DNA of 30,405 bases from an uncultured Pseudomonadota bacterium (GTDB lineage: Bacteria; Pseudomonadota; Gammaproteobacteria; Steroidobacterales; Steroidobacteraceae): assembly GCA_903910215.1 (NCBI GenBank), contig CAIVYV010000055.1:1-30405 (forward strand), in the 5' to 3' direction. This document shows positions 23,572 through 30,405 of this stretch, piece after piece. Within the stretch, counting starts at the first letter, position 1; each line of letters begins with the position of its first letter. The notes beneath the pieces are model-generated. The model searched no databases and was not told the DNA's origin. It saw only the letters and a program-made list of their open reading frames with translations. The position numbers were made by a program, and so were the translations under genes.

Positions 23572-26049
23572 ATGCGCGTCGCCGTGAAAGTTTCTGCGTC
23601 GAAAATCCTGCTTTGGGGCCTCACGGCGGTCGTCGGCTCGGCGGCCCTGCTCGTGGTTGGCATCTCCGGCGCCTATCTCTACCTCGCTCCCAGCTTGCCG
23701 AGTGTCGAGGCAATGCGCCAGATCGAGCTGCAAGTCCCGCTGCGGGTGTATTCGAGCGACGGACAGACGATCGCGCAAATCGGTGAGCAGCGCCGAATAC
23801 CCGTCTCGTTCGAGCAAATCCCACCCGTCGTCCGCCAAGCCTTCATCGCAGCAGAAGACGATCGATTTTTTGAGCACTCGGGCTTCGACTATCAGTCAAT
23901 TCTGCGCTCGATCATCGTCAATCTCATTCCCGGCTATCGCCTCGAAGGCGCCAGCACCATCACACAACAGACCGCAAAGAATCTCTTCCTGACCAATGAT
24001 CGAACTTGGCGCCGTAAAGGTCAGGAGATGTTCCTGACTTATCGCATCGAGCGGGAATTCAGCAAAGAAGAGATTCTGGGTCTTTATCTGAACGTGATCC
24101 CTTTCGGCAAACGTGCCTATGGCGTCGCGGCCGCCGCTGATCTCTATTTCGGCAAGACACTCGCACAGCTCTCGCTGGCTGAAGCGGCGACGCTCGCACG
24201 AGTACCGCAAGCACCCTCTCGCTATAACCCCATCAACAATCCGAAAGCGGCAGCCGAGCGTCGTGGCTACGTATTGCGTCGCATGCGTGAGCTCGGCTTC
24301 ATCGATCCAGTAGCCGAGCAACGTGCCGCACGCGAAATCGTCCGCGCACGCGAACACGTCAAAACCTTTGACGTCGAGGCACCGTATATCGCAGAGATGG
24401 CGCGCCTCGAACTAGTGCAACGTTTCGGCGCCGCAGCGCAAAACGAAGGCTACAAGATTTACACGACCATCGACCCCGCGATGCAGACGGCTGGCAATGC
24501 GGCGCTGCGCGAAGGTCTGCTCGATTACGATCGGCGCCACGGCTGGCGTGGCGCGCTCGCGCAGAAAACTCTACCCGCCTCAGGTACGCCCGATGCACTC
24601 GAGTCGCTGCTCGACGATTACGTATTGAGCGGGCCCTTGCGTCCTGCCGTCGTCATCTCAGTCGCAGACAAGGAGGCTCGCCTCTACGCCCGCGATCTCG
24701 GCAACGTGACGATGACTTGGGAAGGCATGTCGTGGGCCAGAGCGAAATCGGGTCGCAGACTCGGACCTTCTCCGAAGAAAGCTGGCGACATTCTGCAACG
24801 CGGCGACATCGTCTACGTCGCGCCGGATGGTGACAAGATCATGCTCGCGCAGATCCCCGAAGCGGCTTCGGCACTTGTCGCACTCGCGCCGCGCGACGGC
24901 GCCATTCGCGCCCTCGTCGGGGGTTTCGATTATTTCGATGCGAAAGCGGGTAAATTCAATCGCGCCATTCAGGCGCAGCGCCAGCCTGGCTCGGGATTCA
25001 AGCCATTTCTCTACTCGGCTGCTCTCGAGTACGGCTTTACGCCCTCGACGATCGTCATGGATGCGCCCTTCGTCGTCGACGATCCGAACATGGAAGAAGC
25101 CTGGCGCCCCGAAAACTCGAGCGGAGACTTCAGCGGTCCGACGCGGCTACGTGAAGCGCTCGTGCAGTCAAAGAATTTAGTATCGATTCGTGTCTTGCAG
25201 TCAGTCGGTATGGCGCCCGCCATGAGTTACACCGAACGCTTCGGCTTCGAGCGCAGCAAATTGCCTCGCAATCTCACGCTCTCCTTAGGCACTTTGAGCG
25301 CCACGCCGTTGCAGGTTGCGGCCGGTTATACCGTGTTCGCGAACGGCGGATACCGCGTTCAGCCGTATTTCATCGAGCGTATCGAAGATCCGCAGGGCAA
25401 AGTGGTATTCCAAGCCAAGCCGCGCGTGGTGACGCCGGGCTGCGCAGATCAATTGCCTGCTGCAACGGCCGTCGAGGTTCGCGGCGAACAGGAAGCGAAT
25501 AGTGCCGCCGCAAACAGTAGCGACTGCGCCAAGGCACCGAGCGAAATCGCACCTCGTGTCATCAGCGCGCAGAACGCGTGGCTGATGACCGACATGCTGC
25601 GCGAGGTCATCACGCGAGGTACCGGACGTCGTGCGCTAGCTCTTGGTCGCAACGATCTCGCCGGTAAAACAGGTACGACCAATGAAGCGCGTGATACCTG
25701 GTTCAACGGTTACAACCCCGATCTCGTCGCGAGCGTTTGGGTGGGCTTCGATCAGTCGAAGCCTCTCGGCGAAGGGGAGGAAGGCAGTCGCACCGCGGTA
25801 CCCATCTGGGTGGATTTCATGCGCGTAGCCTTGGCGCGAACGCCCGTGCGAAGTTGGCCCATGCCCGAAGGTCTCGTACAGGTACGTATCTCGCCCGTGA
25901 CGGGCGAGGTGGCTGGTGCCGATGATCGTGATGCGATCTTCGAAACGTTCATGCTCGATCGACTGCCTGCAGGAGCATCACAGGATTTGGTCAATCCGAC
26001 CAAGGGTGACGAATCGAAACCAAAGGAGTCGGCGGAGCCGCTCTTTTGA
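23572..26049 (+). CDS. mrcA: Bifunctional penicillin-binding protein 1A
   Basis: PBP1A polymerises and cross-links peptidoglycan. The 825 residues comprise a short cytoplasmic tail and a single TM helix (about 11-38, ILLWGLTAVVGSAALLVVG). The GT51 glycosyltransferase carries catalytic Glu95 in AAEDDRFFEHSGFD and EGASTITQQTAKNLFL. The transpeptidase domain carries Ser474-x-x-Lys477 (PGSGFKP), Ser533-x-Asn535 (SKN) and Lys699-Thr-Gly (GKTGTT). All catalytic motifs are intact. An OB-like insertion lies between the domains (about 290-440). The start has no clear Shine-Dalgarno sequence, and a GTG five codons in is an alternative. The stop overlaps the downstream start (TTGA). It is divergent from aroK. 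Confidence 0.96.
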   Translation: MRVAVKVSASKILLWGLTAVVGSAALLVVGISGAYLYLAPSLPSVEAMRQIELQVPLRVYSSDGQTIAQIGEQRRIPVSFEQIPPVVRQAFIAAEDDRFFEHSGFDYQSILRSIIVNLIPGYRLEGASTITQQTAKNLFLTNDRTWRRKGQEMFLTYRIEREFSKEEILGLYLNVIPFGKRAYGVAAAADLYFGKTLAQLSLAEAATLARVPQAPSRYNPINNPKAAAERRGYVLRRMRELGFIDPVAEQRAAREIVRAREHVKTFDVEAPYIAEMARLELVQRFGAAAQNEGYKIYTTIDPAMQTAGNAALREGLLDYDRRHGWRGALAQKTLPASGTPDALESLLDDYVLSGPLRPAVVISVADKEARLYARDLGNVTMTWEGMSWARAKSGRRLGPSPKKAGDILQRGDIVYVAPDGDKIMLAQIPEAASALVALAPRDGAIRALVGGFDYFDAKAGKFNRAIQAQRQPGSGFKPFLYSAALEYGFTPSTIVMDAPFVVDDPNMEEAWRPENSSGDFSGPTRLREALVQSKNLVSIRVLQSVGMAPAMSYTERFGFERSKLPRNLTLSLGTLSATPLQVAAGYTVFANGGYRVQPYFIERIEDPQGKVVFQAKPRVVTPGCADQLPAATAVEVRGEQEANSAAANSSDCAKAPSEIAPRVISAQNAWLMTDMLREVITRGTGRRALALGRNDLAGKTGTTNEARDTWFNGYNPDLVASVWVGFDQSKPLGEGEEGSRTAVPIWVDFMRVALARTPVRSWPMPEGLVQVRISPVTGEVAGADDRDAIFETFMLDRLPAGASQDLVNPTKGDESKPKESAEPLF

Positions 26050-26654
26050 AAAAGTTGCCACCGCGCGCCGAGCATCTGCGCCGAGCACTCGCACAAGAAG
26101 CGGCCCGAGTCATGGCCGAGCACGGCGTGCGCGACTTCCTGCTTGCCAAGCGAAAGGCCGCAGAACGATATGGCGTCGTCGATGGCTCACTGCTGCCGCG
26201 AAATACCGAAATCGAAGCCGCGCTACAGGAGTATCAGCGCCTATTCGGTGGTGAATCACATGTCGAAACGCTGCGGGGACAGCGTGCCGTAGCACTGGAT
26301 GTCATGCATCGTCTGCAAAGATTTCAACCACGACTCGTCGGGCCCGTTCTGACGGGGACGGCAACGTCGCACGACGATGTGGTGTTGCATGTGTTCGTCG
26401 ATCGTGTCGAGACGCTGAGCTTCGCCTTGATGGACCAAGGCGTACCCCACGAAACCGGAGAACGTCGCATACGGTTGGATACGGATCGCACCGCCCAACA
26501 GCCGACGATCCGTCTCGAAGTGGACGCTCAGCCGGTGGAGCTTGTGGTATTCAATATTGATGGCATCAGACAGGCACCTATCAGCCCTGTCGATGGCAAA
26601 CCGATGCGCCGCGCTGACCTGCGCGAGGTAGAAGACTTACTGGCGACGGAGTAA
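26046..26654 (+). CDS. Conserved protein of unknown function, possibly nucleotidyltransferase-like
   Basis: I do not firmly recognise this 202-residue protein. The N-terminal third is a basic helical region (LRRALAQEAARVMAEHGVRD, LAKRKAAERYGV). It resembles small proteins annotated as nucleotidyltransferase-like in other gammaproteobacteria. The segment LVGPVLTGTATSHDDVVLHVF (98-118) recalls the GS...D-x-D core of minimal nucleotidyltransferases but lacks a clean second acidic residue, so catalysis is doubtful. The TTG start overlaps the mrcA stop by 4 bases and is preceded by GGAG at 8 bases, so it is translated together with PBP1A. No signal peptide or TM segment is visible. A role linked to cell-wall synthesis is only a contextual guess. 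Confidence 0.85.
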   Translation: MKKLPPRAEHLRRALAQEAARVMAEHGVRDFLLAKRKAAERYGVVDGSLLPRNTEIEAALQEYQRLFGGESHVETLRGQRAVALDVMHRLQRFQPRLVGPVLTGTATSHDDVVLHVFVDRVETLSFALMDQGVPHETGERRIRLDTDRTAQQPTIRLEVDAQPVELVVFNIDGIRQAPISPVDGKPMRRADLREVEDLLATE

Positions 26655-26655
26655 C

Positions 26656-26679
26656 TCCGATCAGCGCTTGCTGATCGGA
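26656..26679. terminator. Perfect 10-bp hairpin between convergent genes, covering the gltA stop
   Basis: TCCGATCAGC (26656-26665) and GCTGATCGGA (26670-26679) are exact inverse complements around a GCTT loop. The stem starts two bases after the stop of the rightward gene and contains the final codons and stop of gltA. No T-run follows on either strand, so it may be a bidirectional terminator, an mRNA 3' end-protecting hairpin, or both. Confidence 0.5.
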
Positions 26680-27956
26680 ACGTATTCGCGCGGCGCGGGA
26701 CCGGTATAGAGCTGGCGAGGACGACCGATCTTATAGCCCGGGTCGCTGATCATCTCCTGCCAATGCGACACCCAGCCAGCGGTGCGCGCAATCGCGAACA
26801 TGACCGTGAACATCGAGCGCGGAATACCCAAAGCGCTGTAGATGATGCCCGAGTAGAAGTCGACGTTCGGGTAGAGCTTACGCGCGATGAAATATTCGTC
26901 CTTGAGAGCAATTTCTTCGAGACGTTGTGCGAGCTCGAGCAGCGGATTGTCCGCGCGACCCATCTTGGCGAGCACCTTGTGGCACATCTCGCGAATGATC
27001 TTCGCGCGCGGATCGAAATTCTTGTAGACGCGATGACCAAAGCCCATCAAACGCACGTTACTGGTCTTATCTTTGACCTGTGCGAGGAACTTCGGAATGT
27101 TGTCGACCGTGCCGATCTCCTCGAGCATCTCGAGCACGGCTTCGTTAGCGCCACCGTGAGCCGGGCCCCACAGGGCCGATACGCCTGCAGAAATAGCTGC
27201 ATACGGATTCGCGCCCGTTGAACCGGCGAGACGCACCGTCGAGGTGCTCGCGTTCTGCTCGTGATCAGCGTGCAGGATCAACAGCAAGTCGAGTGCTTGC
27301 GCCGCCAGCGGGTCGACGTGATACGGCTCGCAAGGCACGGCATAGAACATGTGCAGCAGATTGCTGCAGTAATCGAGATCGTTGCGCGGATAGATGAAAG
27401 GCTGACCCAACGCACGCTTGTACGCGGCAGCCGAGATGGTCGGCAGCTTGGCGATGATGCGATGAGCAAAAATCTCACGATGACGCGGGTTATTGATGTC
27501 CATCGAGTCGTGGTAGAACGCCGACATCGAGGCGACGATCGCACTGACCATAGCCATCGGGTGCGCGTCGTAATGGAAGCCGTTGTACATGCGCAGCAAC
27601 GACTCGTTGACCATCGTGTGCCGCTGGATGTTCACGCTGAATTCGGACAGCTGCTTGGAGTCTGGCAGTTCGCCGTTCAACAAGAGATAAGCCACTTCGA
27701 TGAACGAACTATGCGCGGCCAACTGCTCGATGGGATAGCCGCGGTACATCAGTACGCCGGCATCACCGTCGATGTAGGTGATCTTGCTCTCGGTGCTCGC
27801 CGTCGCCATGAACCCCGGATCGAAGGTAAACACCCCGTGATCCTTGTTGAGGGAGGCGATGTCGATCACATCCGGACCGATCGTGCCTGCACGCACGGGC
27901 AGGTCGGTTTTCTTACCGGAAGAGACGTCTAGCAGTTCGAATTTCTTGTTGGCCAT
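26661..27956 (-). CDS. gltA: Citrate synthase, hexameric (type II)
   Basis: Citrate synthase condenses oxaloacetate and acetyl-CoA to start the TCA cycle. The 431 residues match the NADH-sensitive Gram-negative type, with an N-terminal extra domain beginning MANKKFELLDVSSGKK. The active-site triad is His267 (GPAHGGANE), His308 (MGFGHRVYKNFDPR) and Asp366 (YPNVDFYSG), equivalent to E. coli His264, His305 and Asp362. LHADHEQNASTSTVR is another family hallmark. No strong Shine-Dalgarno sequence precedes the ATG. The leader contains two inverted repeats. It lies downstream of, and on the same strand as, the M48 protease gene, 117 bases apart, so it probably has its own promoter. Confidence 0.97.
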   Translation of the reverse strand: MANKKFELLDVSSGKKTDLPVRAGTIGPDVIDIASLNKDHGVFTFDPGFMATASTESKITYIDGDAGVLMYRGYPIEQLAAHSSFIEVAYLLLNGELPDSKQLSEFSVNIQRHTMVNESLLRMYNGFHYDAHPMAMVSAIVASMSAFYHDSMDINNPRHREIFAHRIIAKLPTISAAAYKRALGQPFIYPRNDLDYCSNLLHMFYAVPCEPYHVDPLAAQALDLLLILHADHEQNASTSTVRLAGSTGANPYAAISAGVSALWGPAHGGANEAVLEMLEEIGTVDNIPKFLAQVKDKTSNVRLMGFGHRVYKNFDPRAKIIREMCHKVLAKMGRADNPLLELAQRLEEIALKDEYFIARKLYPNVDFYSGIIYSALGIPRSMFTVMFAIARTAGWVSHWQEMISDPGYKIGRPRQLYTGPAPREYVPISKR

Positions 27957-27982
27957 GGTGTCGTTCGTCGTCAGCAGAATGC

Positions 27983-28000
27983 CGTGGCAGACACGCCACG
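27983..28000 (-). promoter_or_regulatory. Hairpin in the gltA leader
   Basis: Read on the minus strand, CGTGGC and GCCACG flank a 6-base loop, 27 bases before the gltA ATG. There is no following T-run, so it is not a classical terminator. It could shape the gltA 5' untranslated region. Confidence 0.3.
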
Positions 28001-28010
28001 ATGTGTGACG

Positions 28011-28039
28011 AAATTGACACGCCTTGCGCTCGGAATCAA
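28011..28039 (-). promoter_or_regulatory. Weak candidate promoter for gltA, overlapping a second inverted repeat
   Basis: On the minus strand TTGATT (28034-28039) is 17 bases from CAATTT (28011-28016). The -10 is a poor match. An inverted repeat, GCCTTG (28021-28026) with CAAGGC (28037-28042), overlaps the -35 and spacer. It could be an operator or the remains of a terminator for the upstream protease gene. Confidence 0.25.
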
Positions 28040-28073
28040 GGCAGAGCGGATGAAATTTTCAGCCGTGACCGCG

Positions 28074-29534
28074 TTATTCGACCGCCTTGTAGAGAGCTCC
28101 TGGTGTCAACTTACCGTCTGGGTAAATACCGTTGATCAGCTGCAGCTGTTCCTTGCGGAACTTGCCATCGGGCATCGCCTCAACGTGATCGTCTATCGTC
28201 GTCGTCGCGGTTGCGGTAGCCATGCGCAAGCGATACGGCTCGGCTAGCGGATACTCGGTTGGCCGCAAGCCGCGCAGCGTTTCAGCGACACTGCGAAAGA
28301 GACCGTCGGCTTCGGGAATGCCGCCGCGGGACGAACGGCTCGCGCCGGCGAAGAGATACGCGCTCTTGCCGCGATACAACACGACCCAGCGCACCGGGCC
28401 TGCGCCACCATCGAGTGGCGAGCCTGAGGATGTTCGAACCGTATAGCCTTCCATACCGTTGACGCTGATCGCCTCGCCGCCGGAGAGACTCGCGCCTTTG
28501 AGCTGGGAAAACAGAAACTCGCGCGGCGACTGCGTCGGCGGATAGTCGCGCAGCGTGATCTGCATGATGGTGTCGCGCCTTGGCGTATAGGCGAGCAGCC
28601 GATCGCGCTGGTTCTCGACCGTCCAGGCGCGCGGAAATGCGACCGTGATGCCAAGTTCAGCGTGATAGAGCCGATTGCCGCGCAAAATACCCTGCGCGCG
28701 GCTCGAGCCGAAGGTCATGCCATCGATCTGACGAAGATATTCCTCGCGACCCTCGAACCAACCGCCCGCAGGACCATTTTCGAGGTTGGCCGATACCTTG
28801 GCAGCCTGTACCGCGCGCTTATCCGGCGCCGGGTGTGATGAAAACAAGCCGTGGTAGATACGCGGCTCACGCCCTTCTGCTCGCGCCTGATCGATTTCGA
28901 AGCGCTCGCCGCGCCGGAACATCTCGAACACTTCACCCATGGACTCGGGTCGATAACCTGCACGAGTCGCATATTGCAGTCCAAGGCGATCCGCCTCGAG
29001 TTCGTTCTCGCGACCATAGCCTTGCATCCAAGCTTGCGCACCGAGATTGGCGAGATCCGCTACGGCACCAGAACCCGTATAGATCGCCGCCGCGGTGGCA
29101 GCGAGCGTGGCGAAAATGCCGCGCGTCATGCGCTCCTGTGGGTGACGCGCAGTGACATGCGCCACTTCGTGACCGAGAACCGAGGCAAGCTCCGCTTCCG
29201 AGTTGAGGTGGGTCAGCAGACCTCGATGCACATAGATAAAGCAGCAACCGGTGGTGAATGCGTTGATCGAATCGTCATCGAGAACGACGAACTTCCATTC
29301 CGCGTTCGGCAGCTCGCTCTTGCTCGCAACGCGTTGACCAACTTGGCTGACGTAATCCTGCAAAGCCTGATTTTCGTACAGTCCATACGCTTTCAGGATC
29401 TGATCGTGCGCCTTGCGGGCCGATGCGCTTTGCTTGGCCGTCCCTTTGGCCGACTGCGCCAAGGCCTGCGGCCCGAATGCCAAGAGCATTGCGACCAACA
29501 GCGTGGTGAATAGAGCGGTGATTCGGCCGATCAT
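28074..29534 (-). CDS. Periplasmic M48 family zinc metalloprotease
   Basis: This 486-residue exported protease is related to BepA/LoiP-type envelope quality-control peptidases. A signal peptide covers about 1-26 (hydrophobic ALFTTLLVAMLLAFG, cleavage after ALA). The zinc motif HEVAH is at 122-126 in LASVLGHEVAHVTARH, and the third ligand is probably Glu178 in RENELEADRLGL. DDDSINAFTTGCCFIYVHRG precedes it, with an adjacent cysteine pair where relatives often have small residues. BepA-like TPR repeats are not obvious. Instead, the C-terminal 230 residues form a separate domain (RLYHAELGITVAFPRAW onwards) ending in a conserved KLTPGALYKAVE tail. GAGG about 9 bases upstream supports the ATG. rpmE and its terminator lie upstream. 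Confidence 0.93.
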   Translation of the reverse strand: MIGRITALFTTLLVAMLLAFGPQALAQSAKGTAKQSASARKAHDQILKAYGLYENQALQDYVSQVGQRVASKSELPNAEWKFVVLDDDSINAFTTGCCFIYVHRGLLTHLNSEAELASVLGHEVAHVTARHPQERMTRGIFATLAATAAAIYTGSGAVADLANLGAQAWMQGYGRENELEADRLGLQYATRAGYRPESMGEVFEMFRRGERFEIDQARAEGREPRIYHGLFSSHPAPDKRAVQAAKVSANLENGPAGGWFEGREEYLRQIDGMTFGSSRAQGILRGNRLYHAELGITVAFPRAWTVENQRDRLLAYTPRRDTIMQITLRDYPPTQSPREFLFSQLKGASLSGGEAISVNGMEGYTVRTSSGSPLDGGAGPVRWVVLYRGKSAYLFAGASRSSRGGIPEADGLFRSVAETLRGLRPTEYPLAEPYRLRMATATATTTIDDHVEAMPDGKFRKEQLQLINGIYPDGKLTPGALYKAVE

Positions 29535-29591
29535 GCCTTGGAACCTCTAGCACGAGAGACGTCGAAAACTTAACAGAAGTTCCCGACCAAG

Positions 29592-29624
29592 CCCCAAAAC
29601 GAACGAGGCGCCCGAAGGCGCCCC
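29592..29624 (-). terminator. Rho-independent terminator of rpmE
   Basis: On the minus strand GGGGCGCC, loop TTCG and GGCGCCTC form an 8-bp stem (one G-U pair) with a stable UUCG tetraloop, followed by GTTCGTTTT. It lies 42 bases after the rpmE stop and 57 bases before the protease start. Confidence 0.8.
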
Positions 29625-29666
29625 GTGTATCCAACTGCAACGCGCGATCGACGCGCTTCGCTTTCC

Positions 29667-29879
29667 TCAGCGCGCAGCAGCAGCCGCGTACTTCTTGCGG
29701 AACTTGTCGACGCGACCAGCGGTGTCGAGGATCTTCTGTTTGCCCGTGTAGAACGGGTGGCAGCTCGAACAAACTTCGATCGCGAGATCCTGCCCGAGGG
29801 TCGAGCGGGTCGGGAACGTGTTGCCGCAGGTGCAGGACACCGTGATGTCCTTGTATTCCGGGTGGATCGAAGGTTTCAT
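29667..29879 (-). CDS. rpmE: 50S ribosomal protein L31, zinc-binding type
   Basis: This 70-residue ribosomal protein L31 bridges the large and small subunits. It begins MKPSIHPEYKDITVSCTCGN and contains VCSSCHPFYTGKQK. The cysteines at SCTC and CSSC give the zinc-ligand set of the C+ form, as opposed to the zinc-free paralogue made under zinc starvation. The C-terminal tail is basic then alanine-rich (KFRKKYAAAAAR). The Shine-Dalgarno sequence is weak. A good promoter lies about 43 bases upstream and an intrinsic terminator 42 bases downstream, so this is a monocistronic unit. I saw no Zur-like palindrome near the promoter. Confidence 0.98.
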   Translation of the reverse strand: MKPSIHPEYKDITVSCTCGNTFPTRSTLGQDLAIEVCSSCHPFYTGKQKILDTAGRVDKFRKKYAAAAAR

Positions 29880-29921
29880 TATCGTGCTACCGAGGCCGAA
29901 GCTTGCGGAAAAAGGGCGCGC

Positions 29922-29950
29922 AGCATAGCGGCGCAGGCTGGCCGATACAA
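29922..29950 (-). promoter_or_regulatory. Sigma70-type promoter of rpmE
   Basis: On the minus strand TTGTAT (29945-29950) and TATGCT (29922-29927) are separated by exactly 17 bases. The predicted start leaves a leader of about 36 bases before the rpmE ATG. The -10 matches consensus at T1, A2, T3 and T6. Confidence 0.65.
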
Positions 29951-29986
29951 GCCCCAGCGCGCAGGAACCGATCTATTCACATTTTC

Positions 29987-29995
29987 TGTGGATAA
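29987..29995 (-). promoter_or_regulatory. Perfect DnaA-box 9-mer upstream of rpmE
   Basis: The minus strand reads TTATCCACA, identical to the strong DnaA-box consensus. A degenerate copy (7 of 9 on the same strand) starts 12 bases away at 29999-30007. It lies just upstream of the rpmE -35 and next to an AT-rich tract. No dnaA or dnaN gene is in the window, so an oriC is not indicated. DnaA binding is unproven. Confidence 0.45.
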
Positions 29996-30202
29996 GTCTG
30001 TGGAAGAGGCGAAAAAAGGGCCTCGATTCTGCGGTGAAAGCGCCTTTCTGCGCCCATGGTCAAAAAATGACACCGCTATTAATCGCTTTAGAAACAATGA
30101 CTTATGATTTCATTTTTCGTCAATATCTCAAAAACGAGCGCTTCCTGCCGTCGCGGAACGATTTTTTCTCCGCTGTGCATATTGACGCGTGAATTCGCCC
30201 GG

Positions 30203-30226
30203 AAAACACCGTAACTCACGGTTTTG
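30203..30226 (-). terminator. Probable intrinsic terminator of hemW
   Basis: On the minus strand an A-rich stretch precedes ACCGT, loop GAGTT and ACGGT, followed by GTTTT. The hemW TGA lies in the loop region. The stem is short (5 bp, extended by A-T pairs across one mismatch), but the A-tract/hairpin/T-tract layout is typical. Confidence 0.5.
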
Positions 30227-30404
30227 GCGGCAAGAATTCCACCAGGATGTCATTCAGAAAACGCCGCCCCACCACACTAGTCCGCCAACGACCCACCCCG
30301 GCCGCCTCCAGAAGGCCGCGACCCTGCAGCGTCGAGACGACCGCATCGATCGAGGCATAAAGCAGGCCCGTCGTGCTCTCGAAACCGGCCTCGTCAAAGC
30401 CCTC
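30216..30404 (-). CDS. hemW: C-terminal end of HemW (radical SAM heme chaperone), truncated by the window
   Basis: The final 62 residues of a leftward gene are visible. The frame is open to the right edge and ends at TGA (30218-30216). The sequence EGFDEAGFESTTGL, then LQGRGLLEAAG, WRTSVVGRRFLND and ILVEFLPPKP matches the C-terminal winged-helix-like domain of HemW. In that domain a TGL motif, a helix ending in LL and the near-terminal G-x-RFLND-x-L-x-x-FL are characteristic. HemW binds heme and transfers it to respiratory proteins. The radical SAM domain lies outside the window, so assignment rests on this tail alone. Confidence 0.75.
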   Translation of the reverse strand, partial: EGFDEAGFESTTGLLYASIDAVVSTLQGRGLLEAAGVGRWRTSVVGRRFLNDILVEFLPPKP

Positions 30405-30405
30405 A

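Larger units (their letters stand above)
29880..30215. other. 336-base intergenic region between rpmE and hemW
   Basis: No convincing gene is present. From left to right it holds the rpmE leader and promoter, a perfect DnaA-box 9-mer with a degenerate second copy, and a small hairpin (GAGGC 30006-30010, GCCTC 30020-30024). An AT-rich tract follows (about 30061-30180), then the tail of the hemW terminator. A 41-codon rightward frame (30067-30192) lacks a ribosome binding site and was not called. Confidence 0.7.

Noticed and set aside
27261..27932. 223-codon rightward frame antisense to gltA
   Set aside because: It is a mirror frame of citrate synthase, a gene with a complete active site, and has no ribosome binding site or recognisable domain.
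29940..30180. Chromosomal or plasmid origin of replication
   Set aside because: Only one perfect DnaA box, no cluster of boxes, and no dnaA, dnaN, parA or rep gene in the window.
30067..30192. 41-codon rightward frame beginning MTPLLIALETM in the rpmE-hemW gap
   Set aside because: No ribosome binding site, AT-rich composition different from the coding regions, no recognisable similarity, and it ends just before the hemW terminator.
1..30405. Mobile elements, CRISPR arrays, tRNA or rRNA genes
   Set aside because: No transposase, integrase, direct-repeat array, tRNA-like cloverleaf or rRNA segment was recognised on either strand by reading.

Overview
The window looks like ordinary chromosome of a gammaproteobacterium. 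The evidence is the PBP1A/aroK/aroB neighbourhood, the tesA/ybbA/ybbP cluster, a hexameric-type citrate synthase, a zinc-type L31, and a HemW C-terminus at the right edge. A Nevskiales/Steroidobacter-like or Xanthomonadales-like origin is a guess from gene order and moderately high GC, not a demonstrated assignment. Coding density is very high, with many 1-8 base overlaps between start and stop codons. I saw no tRNA, rRNA, insertion sequence, CRISPR array or prophage gene.

Left part (1-9812): the 3' part of an RND efflux pump inner-membrane subunit runs rightwards. It converges on a five-gene leftward operon: YciI-like protein, circularly permuted ATP-grasp, alpha-E protein, transglutaminase-like protease and the proteasome-type peptidase Anbu. 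Divergent from this operon is a rightward overlapping unit of oxyR, a class I photolyase and a small Dabb-domain stress protein. This block is the most interesting part of the window. It pairs a peptide-ligation/proteolysis system of unresolved function with a peroxide-response and DNA-repair unit across one short promoter region.

Middle part (9815-20686): an acyl-CoA dehydrogenase and a LysR regulator run leftwards. Divergent from the regulator is a three-gene unit (exported DUF1838 protein, DUF1993 protein, aldo/keto reductase) whose role is unknown. Next come the ABC exporter pair ybbA-ybbP and the divergent lysophospholipase/thioesterase tesA, whose start codons overlap on opposite strands, then the acyl-CoA synthetase fadD. 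Acyl-CoA dehydrogenase, TesA and FadD give the region a fatty-acid flavour.

Right part (20709-30405): aroK-aroB-dgt form a leftward overlapping operon. It is divergent from mrcA (PBP1A), which is translationally coupled to an unrecognised 202-residue protein. Citrate synthase, an M48 periplasmic metalloprotease and rpmE run leftwards. A 336-base AT-richer intergenic stretch, with a recognisable rpmE promoter and a perfect DnaA-box 9-mer, separates rpmE from the C-terminal end of hemW. The pilMNOPQ genes, which often lie between the PBP1A gene and aroK in related bacteria, are absent here.
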